DNA from: Podila epigama
Lineage: Eukaryota > Mortierellomycota > Mortierellomycetes > Mortierellales > Mortierellaceae
Direction: 5' to 3'
NCBI GenBank assembly: GCA_015679605.1
Contig: JAAAVE010000113.1
Coordinates: forward strand, 21,951 to 32,834
Length of the DNA: 10,884 nucleotides
A program made the translations under genes and the position numbers. How positions within the stretch are numbered: the stretch's first letter is position 1; the number at the start of each line of letters is the position of its first letter. Below the pieces are notes generated by a model, which was not told the origin of the DNA, ran no database searches, and worked only from the letters and a program-made list of their open reading frames with translations. Below are positions 8,001 through 10,884 of this stretch, in pieces.

Positions 8001-8793
8001 GCTGTTGGATGCCTAAGGAAGGGATGATACTAGAAGGACTGGAGATTGAAGCATCGTTGCTGCTGTGCGCTGATGAAGGGGGGGATTGTGGATAGTGTGC
8101 CGACATGTAGTGCTCGTTGTGTTGCTTCTGGTCGGTAAGTGAAGATTGTTGGATTTGCGACTCGAAAGGAAGTGGTGGGAGTGAGATTGTTAAAGAAGGA
8201 GGAGGTGGAGGAGGATATGCAGTTGTAGAAGGAGAAGATGAAGAAGATGAAGAAGAAGATGAAGAAGAAGAAGAAGAAGAAAAAGAAGAAATTGTTGTGC
8301 TTGTCGTCATGGCCAAGTCTTTGTGTTGGCTTGAAAGTGGGCTTGGAAGTGGGCTTGGGCCATGGCCTGCAGTCATTTCTTGGCTTGCCGCTGGTGTTGT
8401 TGTTGCTGTTGTGGTCACGATGAGGGGTGGTACAATGGTGAATGGCTGTTGCTGTTCTTGCATCAAGGCCAAGGGATTTTTGGAAATAGCAACTTCCGCG
8501 GGAACAGTGGCAGTGGCCGCGGTTGTGCTCTGAAGAAACGAGTCCATCTCGGCAGAGAAGGAGTTGGAACGGTCCAATGTGAGGGGTGCCAGTTGGATGG
8601 AAGAAGGTGTAGTCGAAGAAGTAGAAGTAGAAGAATGAGGAGGTAGCGCAGGAAGAGGATGGTCAAAGTCTGCATAAAAGCCTTGAGACGACTGGTGGTG
8701 TTGCTGTTGCTGTTGCAGTTCCTGTGCTTGAGGAAGTGGAGGAAGGGGCAGATCTGCTGTTCCTTGTGCCTCGGGAAGATTCTGGTGGCCCAT
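5033..8793 (-). CDS. SKT5: Skt5/Chs4-type Sel1-repeat chitin synthase activator with CaaX box
   Basis: Proposed exons are 8793-7347, 6735-5927 and 5731-5033, giving 984 aa. Residues 1 to about 590 are low complexity: poly-Gln, a run of 16 Ser at about 172-187, Pro runs and PxSP motifs. From about residue 663 to 955 run Sel1-type repeats of roughly 36-38 residues, for example AEAQFIRGSWYEEGIY, ALEWFKKAANLGYGPANSKL, AEYAMGYYYEVG and AMEYYKRAAANGNKDAQKRL. The protein ends CIVM, a CaaX prenylation motif like the one at the end of yeast Skt5/Chs4. Those proteins bind and activate class IV chitin synthase (Chs3) at the plasma membrane at sites of growth; that role is carried over by family. The intron 5926-5732 (195 nt) has gtatgc, a TACTAAC branch site at 5775-5769 and tattag, phase 0. 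The junction 7346-6736 (611 nt) is phase-matched but unusually long. If it is not used, the core protein starts at ATG 6697 with MFQYQQQQQQ and has 489 aa. The core call is firm; the N-terminal half is less sure. Confidence 0.8.
6736..7346 (-). other. Long candidate intron, or internal promoter, in the SKT5-type gene
   Basis: On the minus strand the stretch starts gtaaaa after TTTTCAG and ends ctttaattttag before GCATTTCG. TTGCTGAC, about 45 nt from the end, is a plausible branch site. Both borders are phase 1, so G plus GC completes a Gly codon. The inside has no ORF that looks real. It contains GA/GCG-rich imperfect short repeats at about 6868-6930 and a run of T at about 7288-7300. At 611 nt it is three to five times longer than the other introns here. 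It could alternatively hold the promoter of a shorter transcript starting at 6697. Confidence 0.55.
8228..8292. repeat. GAA/GAT trinucleotide repeat coding poly-Ser
   Basis: The plus strand shows gaagaagatgaagaag-type units. On the minus strand, in frame with the SKT5-type gene, they read TCT and TCA and encode a run of serines with one Phe near the start. On the plus strand the same DNA reads as Glu/Asp or Met/Lys runs, which explains the spurious ORFs there. Confidence 0.8.
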
Positions 8794-9100
8794 GTTGTTG
8801 AACGATAGGGTGGGAATTGGCGATGCAATTTAAGCTGAAGGGGAGTACAAACACACACAAAAAACACAAACAAACAAAGAAAGAAAATTCTGTGCACAGC
8901 GAACACGAGCGAGTTATGAAATGGTGTGAATGAGTTGAATGAGTTGAATGAGAACAAAAAAAAAAGAGTGAGAGTGTAATTTTGTATGATGAAACAGACT
9001 GAAAGAGAAGAAAGAAAGAAAGAAAGAAAGAAAAAGAAGAAAAGAAGAAAGAAAAGGTGAAAAAGGACAAAGAAAAGAAACAGAAAACAAGAATGCATTA
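8794..9100 (-). promoter_or_regulatory. 5' flank of the SKT5-type gene with long polypyrimidine tract
   Basis: Directly upstream of the start codon at 8793, the minus strand reads cgttcaacaac before ATG. Further up lie ctttctttgtttgtttgtg (about 8882-8864) and then a (TTTC)n-like pure pyrimidine tract at about 9056-9001. The tract is followed on the minus strand by ttctctttcag, which could also be a splice acceptor of a 5' UTR intron. No start-proximal TATA box is evident. The promoter or 5' UTR role is inferred from position. Confidence 0.4.
9001..9056. repeat. GAAA-type purine/pyrimidine microsatellite
   Basis: The plus strand is all A and G over about 56 nt, including a run of perfect gaaa units. 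A homopurine tract of this kind near a promoter can form triplex structure in vitro; whether it matters here is unknown. Confidence 0.85.
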
Positions 9101-9220
9101 TGTTACGACCATTTCTGATAATAATGACAATATGGTGCCTGAGAATCGAAGGTTTCGATCTGCCTTGACTTGACTTTGAGGTGACTTGTGCACGACACAC
9201 ATGAATGCGCACGCTCATAA

Positions 9221-9296
9221 CACACACACACACACCTTCAAACACATTCACATACACACACATGTACCAAAACTCACTCACTCACTCACTCACTCA
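9221..9296. repeat. CA and CTCA microsatellites
   Basis: A (CA)7 run lies at 9221-9235, and a tetranucleotide run of actc units, about six copies, lies at 9272-9296. Both are in the intergenic region upstream of the SKT5-type gene. Confidence 0.85.
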
Positions 9297-10270
9297 GACG
9301 CCGCAAAGTCAGATTGAGTATTAATACTTGACACCTTGTATGTACCTTATTTTTTTTTGTTCGCGTGGGTGGAACAATTACACTCGCAAAAATAGAATCT
9401 ATCATTGCTTCATTATTATTATTAAAATGTATTTATTTGTACTGCTCTTACCAAAGGTAATCCATGAATCCATGTGGATTCATTTTTGTAACTGTGTACA
9501 GTACATGAATGTAAAGCACCTTGCATACCCCTCCTTTGTTACAGATTCATCACTCGGTAAACAAAGTAAAATGACATTCATTTCTAATATAATATACGTC
9601 TGTACGGCACTAGCACTAGCAATGGCAATGGCACTGCACTGCCCTGCTCCCACAAGGACTCCCTCCACTACGTACTCAGGACATATACACCCATGGGGTT
9701 GGACATGGCCATTGGGCAATTGAGCAATCGCATGGGGCACAGGGCAACCAGAGACCAGAGATTTTACATGAATCAACAATAACAACAACAAACGACGACA
9801 CATAGAGTCCCAGTCTGGTCCAGTCCTGTCTACTTTGGTCCCCACTGACCATGTCATAATTGCAATCATAGTAATCATTGTTATTCCTTCAAATGGAAAA
9901 AAAAAATTGCTCGGCTCTCATACCAAACAGACATGGTACAAGGATTGTCCCGTCCTGTTTTCCTTTTGAGCAGCCCCAGGCATAATTGGCATTTCATCAT
10001 CAACCATCCGGGCTGTCCGGCTGTCGGGCTATCCGACCGTCCGACCGTCCGACTATCCGACACGGTTGTACAAAACTACTAACCTTCTCTCATTCTTGTT
10101 CAGTACTGTGCGATACTATAAACCTGTCGAAACAGCCGCCGCAGGAACATGCATCTATCCCATCTGACCTCACATACATCGGAGCGTGATACCGTTTTGC
10201 CATTGTCCTTCTCTGGTGTGCTCTGAATAGAACACAAAAACAATACCAATTCGTCGGTAAGTTTCATCCA
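9297..10270. other. Long intergenic stretch with no recognised gene
   Basis: I find no convincing coding region, tRNA or rRNA. The open frames here lack low-gap coding character and match nothing that I know. Visible structure is a perfect 12-bp palindrome agtattaatact (9317-9328), a 20-nt hairpin (9464-9483), short tandem units such as actagc twice and aatggc twice (about 9606-9630), and the 8-bp tandem repeat described separately. Its position is downstream of the SAP30BP-like gene and upstream of the SKT5-type gene, both on the minus strand. It therefore probably holds the 3' UTR of the first and distal control sequence of the second. Confidence 0.5.
10006..10062. repeat. 8-bp tandem repeat, consensus RTCCGRCY
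   Basis: About seven diverged units stand in a row: atccgggct (9 nt), gtccggct, gtcgggct, atccgacc, gtccgacc, gtccgact, atccgaca. It is GC-rich and sits in an otherwise AT-rich intergenic stretch. No coding or known regulatory function can be assigned. Confidence 0.8.
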
Positions 10271-10276
10271 TTTATT
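10271..10276 (-). terminator. Polyadenylation signal AATAAA for the SAP30BP-like gene
   Basis: The minus strand reads AATAAA (ggaataataaatgg), about 90 nt beyond the stop codon at 10367-10365. A (CA)9 microsatellite at 10300-10318 lies in the presumed 3' UTR. The position suits a polyadenylation signal, but the motif is short. Confidence 0.45.
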
Positions 10277-10364
10277 ATTCCCTTTTGTTCCCTCTCCCTC
10301 ACACACACACACACACACTTTCAATGCTTTGGCAACGAATCAACCCCATCTAAACTACATAGTG

Positions 10365-10684
10365 TCAATGGCGACTCCTCTTGTGACTAGCATCATCACC
10401 TGGATGGGCTGCGTCCCATTTGCTCTTCCTACTACGTTGACCATTTTGCTGTGTTGCAGTCTGCGCGTGCTTTGTCGCAAGGGCGGCCGCTGCTGCAGTT
10501 GCCATTCCCGTTCCTGTTGTCGATGCAGCCCCTGTGGCTAACGGCACCGAGCTGGCAACTCCTGTAGGAATGACGCCTTCCATCGCTACCGCTCCCGTTG
10601 ACCCTGGTACAAACTGAAGCTGCGACCTCGTCGCAGCCTGTTGTTGCAACGCCAATCGCTCTGCTGCCTGTTTCTGAGCTTCAG
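10365..10684 (-). CDS. SAP30BP (HCNGP)-like protein, last exon only
   Basis: This is a partial gene: the final exon of 106 codons plus stop, entered from an acceptor acattgatag ending at 10685 with one base of the split codon upstream. It starts (A)EAQKQAAERLALQQQ, continues RSQLQFVPGSTG, then has an Ala/Thr/Gly-rich linker, and ends QRSRKSKWD followed by a basic tail HKRSRH. In SAP30-binding protein, as I remember it, the conserved domain ends in a similar AKAQ...RTKIEFVTG stretch, then a Thr/Ala-rich linker and a RKSKWD motif. The order and spacing agree. The diagnostic upstream part of the HCNGP domain is not in the window. SAP30BP is nuclear and has been linked to transcription repression and to splicing of short introns with RBM17. 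The call is by motif memory, so moderate. Confidence 0.55.
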
Positions 10685-10884
10685 CTATCAATGTAAAATG
10701 GGTACAAAAAAAAAACAGATAGTCGAACAAGAAAAGAAAACCAAAAAAAAATCAAGTTAGATTTTTTTTTTTGTCGTACGAGGGCGTTGGATTGTCGACT
10801 CTTGAGAGATAGCAACAGCCCAAAAAAAGGCTGTAGGAAGGATAATGGGAGTAGAAGAGGTACCCAAAAAAAAAAAAAAAAAAA
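10685..10884 (-). other. Upstream intron of the SAP30BP-like gene and window end
   Basis: The minus strand here is T-rich, with several long T and A runs, and ends at the acceptor acattgatag. None of the three frames shows sequence resembling the HCNGP domain that should precede the last exon. So the intron either spans this whole piece (over 195 nt) or a small, divergent exon is missed. The window stops inside a run of at least 19 A (10866-10884), a typical place for an assembly break. Confidence 0.45.

Noticed and set aside
8117-8533. Plus-strand ORFs rich in Glu/Asp, Met/Lys and Gly opposite the SKT5-type gene
   Set aside because: They are the antisense reading of the TCT/TCA serine repeat and of the Pro/Thr-rich exon. 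The minus-strand frame is longer and joins in phase to the Sel1 part.
8463-9281. Minus-strand ORF with Phe/Leu-rich 'membrane' segments
   Set aside because: It reads the TTTC microsatellite and the start of the SKT5-type exon in the wrong frame; the hydrophobicity comes from T-rich repeats.
9480-9878. Minus-strand ORF of 132 codons with a Leu run and Ala/Ile repeats
   Set aside because: Built from short tandem units (gctagt, attgcc), with no recognisable family, no gene-like flanks and no support for introns or start.
10006-10062. CRISPR-like array
   Set aside because: The units are 8 bp, contiguous and without spacers, and the DNA is eukaryotic.
9881-10063. Minus-strand ORF starting with SDSRTVGRSDS-type repeats
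   Set aside because: Its repeats are simply the 8-bp minisatellite read through; 60 codons and no other support.

Overview
This is eukaryotic, almost certainly fungal, nuclear DNA. The genes are split by short GT-AG introns of about 70-195 nt. Introns and flanks are full of T and A homopolymers, pyrimidine-rich leaders precede the start codons, and the predicted proteins carry long Ser, Gln, Asn and Pro tracts. Together with an EED-type Polycomb subunit and a Skt5/Chs4-type chitin synthase activator, this suggests an early-diverging filamentous fungus. Mucoromycota (Mucorales or Mortierella relatives) is my best guess, inferred from style and not from any marker gene. I see no rRNA, tRNA, transposon, virus or CRISPR.

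Layout, left to right. (1) 227-964, plus: a two-exon PRKRIP1 (DUF1168) homologue, a spliceosome-associated protein. (2) 1336-3579, plus: an eight-exon WD40 protein of 447 aa that aligns along its length with EED/Esc, the Polycomb repressive complex 2 subunit. All splice phases close, and the first intron appears to use a GC donor. (3) About 3809-4810, minus, convergent with EED: a weakly supported, Ser/Asn-rich, basic protein whose 5' exons are uncertain. (4) 5033-8793, minus: a Sel1-repeat protein ending in the CaaX box CIVM, a Skt5/Chs4-type activator of chitin synthase. A 482-codon disordered ORF upstream (7347-8793) joins it in phase across an unusually long 611-nt intron, which gives a 984-aa protein. 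A short 489-aa form starting at 6697 is also possible. (5) 8794-10364: a long intergenic stretch with microsatellites, an 8-bp tandem repeat and a few palindromes. (6) 10365-10684, minus: the last exon of a SAP30BP (HCNGP)-like protein. The window ends in a run of A, so the rest of that gene lies outside.

These are mainly conserved housekeeping or regulatory genes that do not form an obvious shared pathway. Two of the six (PRKRIP1 and SAP30BP) are splicing-related and one is chromatin-related. I found no convincing new multi-gene system. The most interesting point is that the EED homologue appears to have lost all four residues of the H3K27me3-binding aromatic cage. Next come the GC-AG intron of the same gene and the long phase-matched intron that would fuse a disordered half onto the Skt5-type protein.
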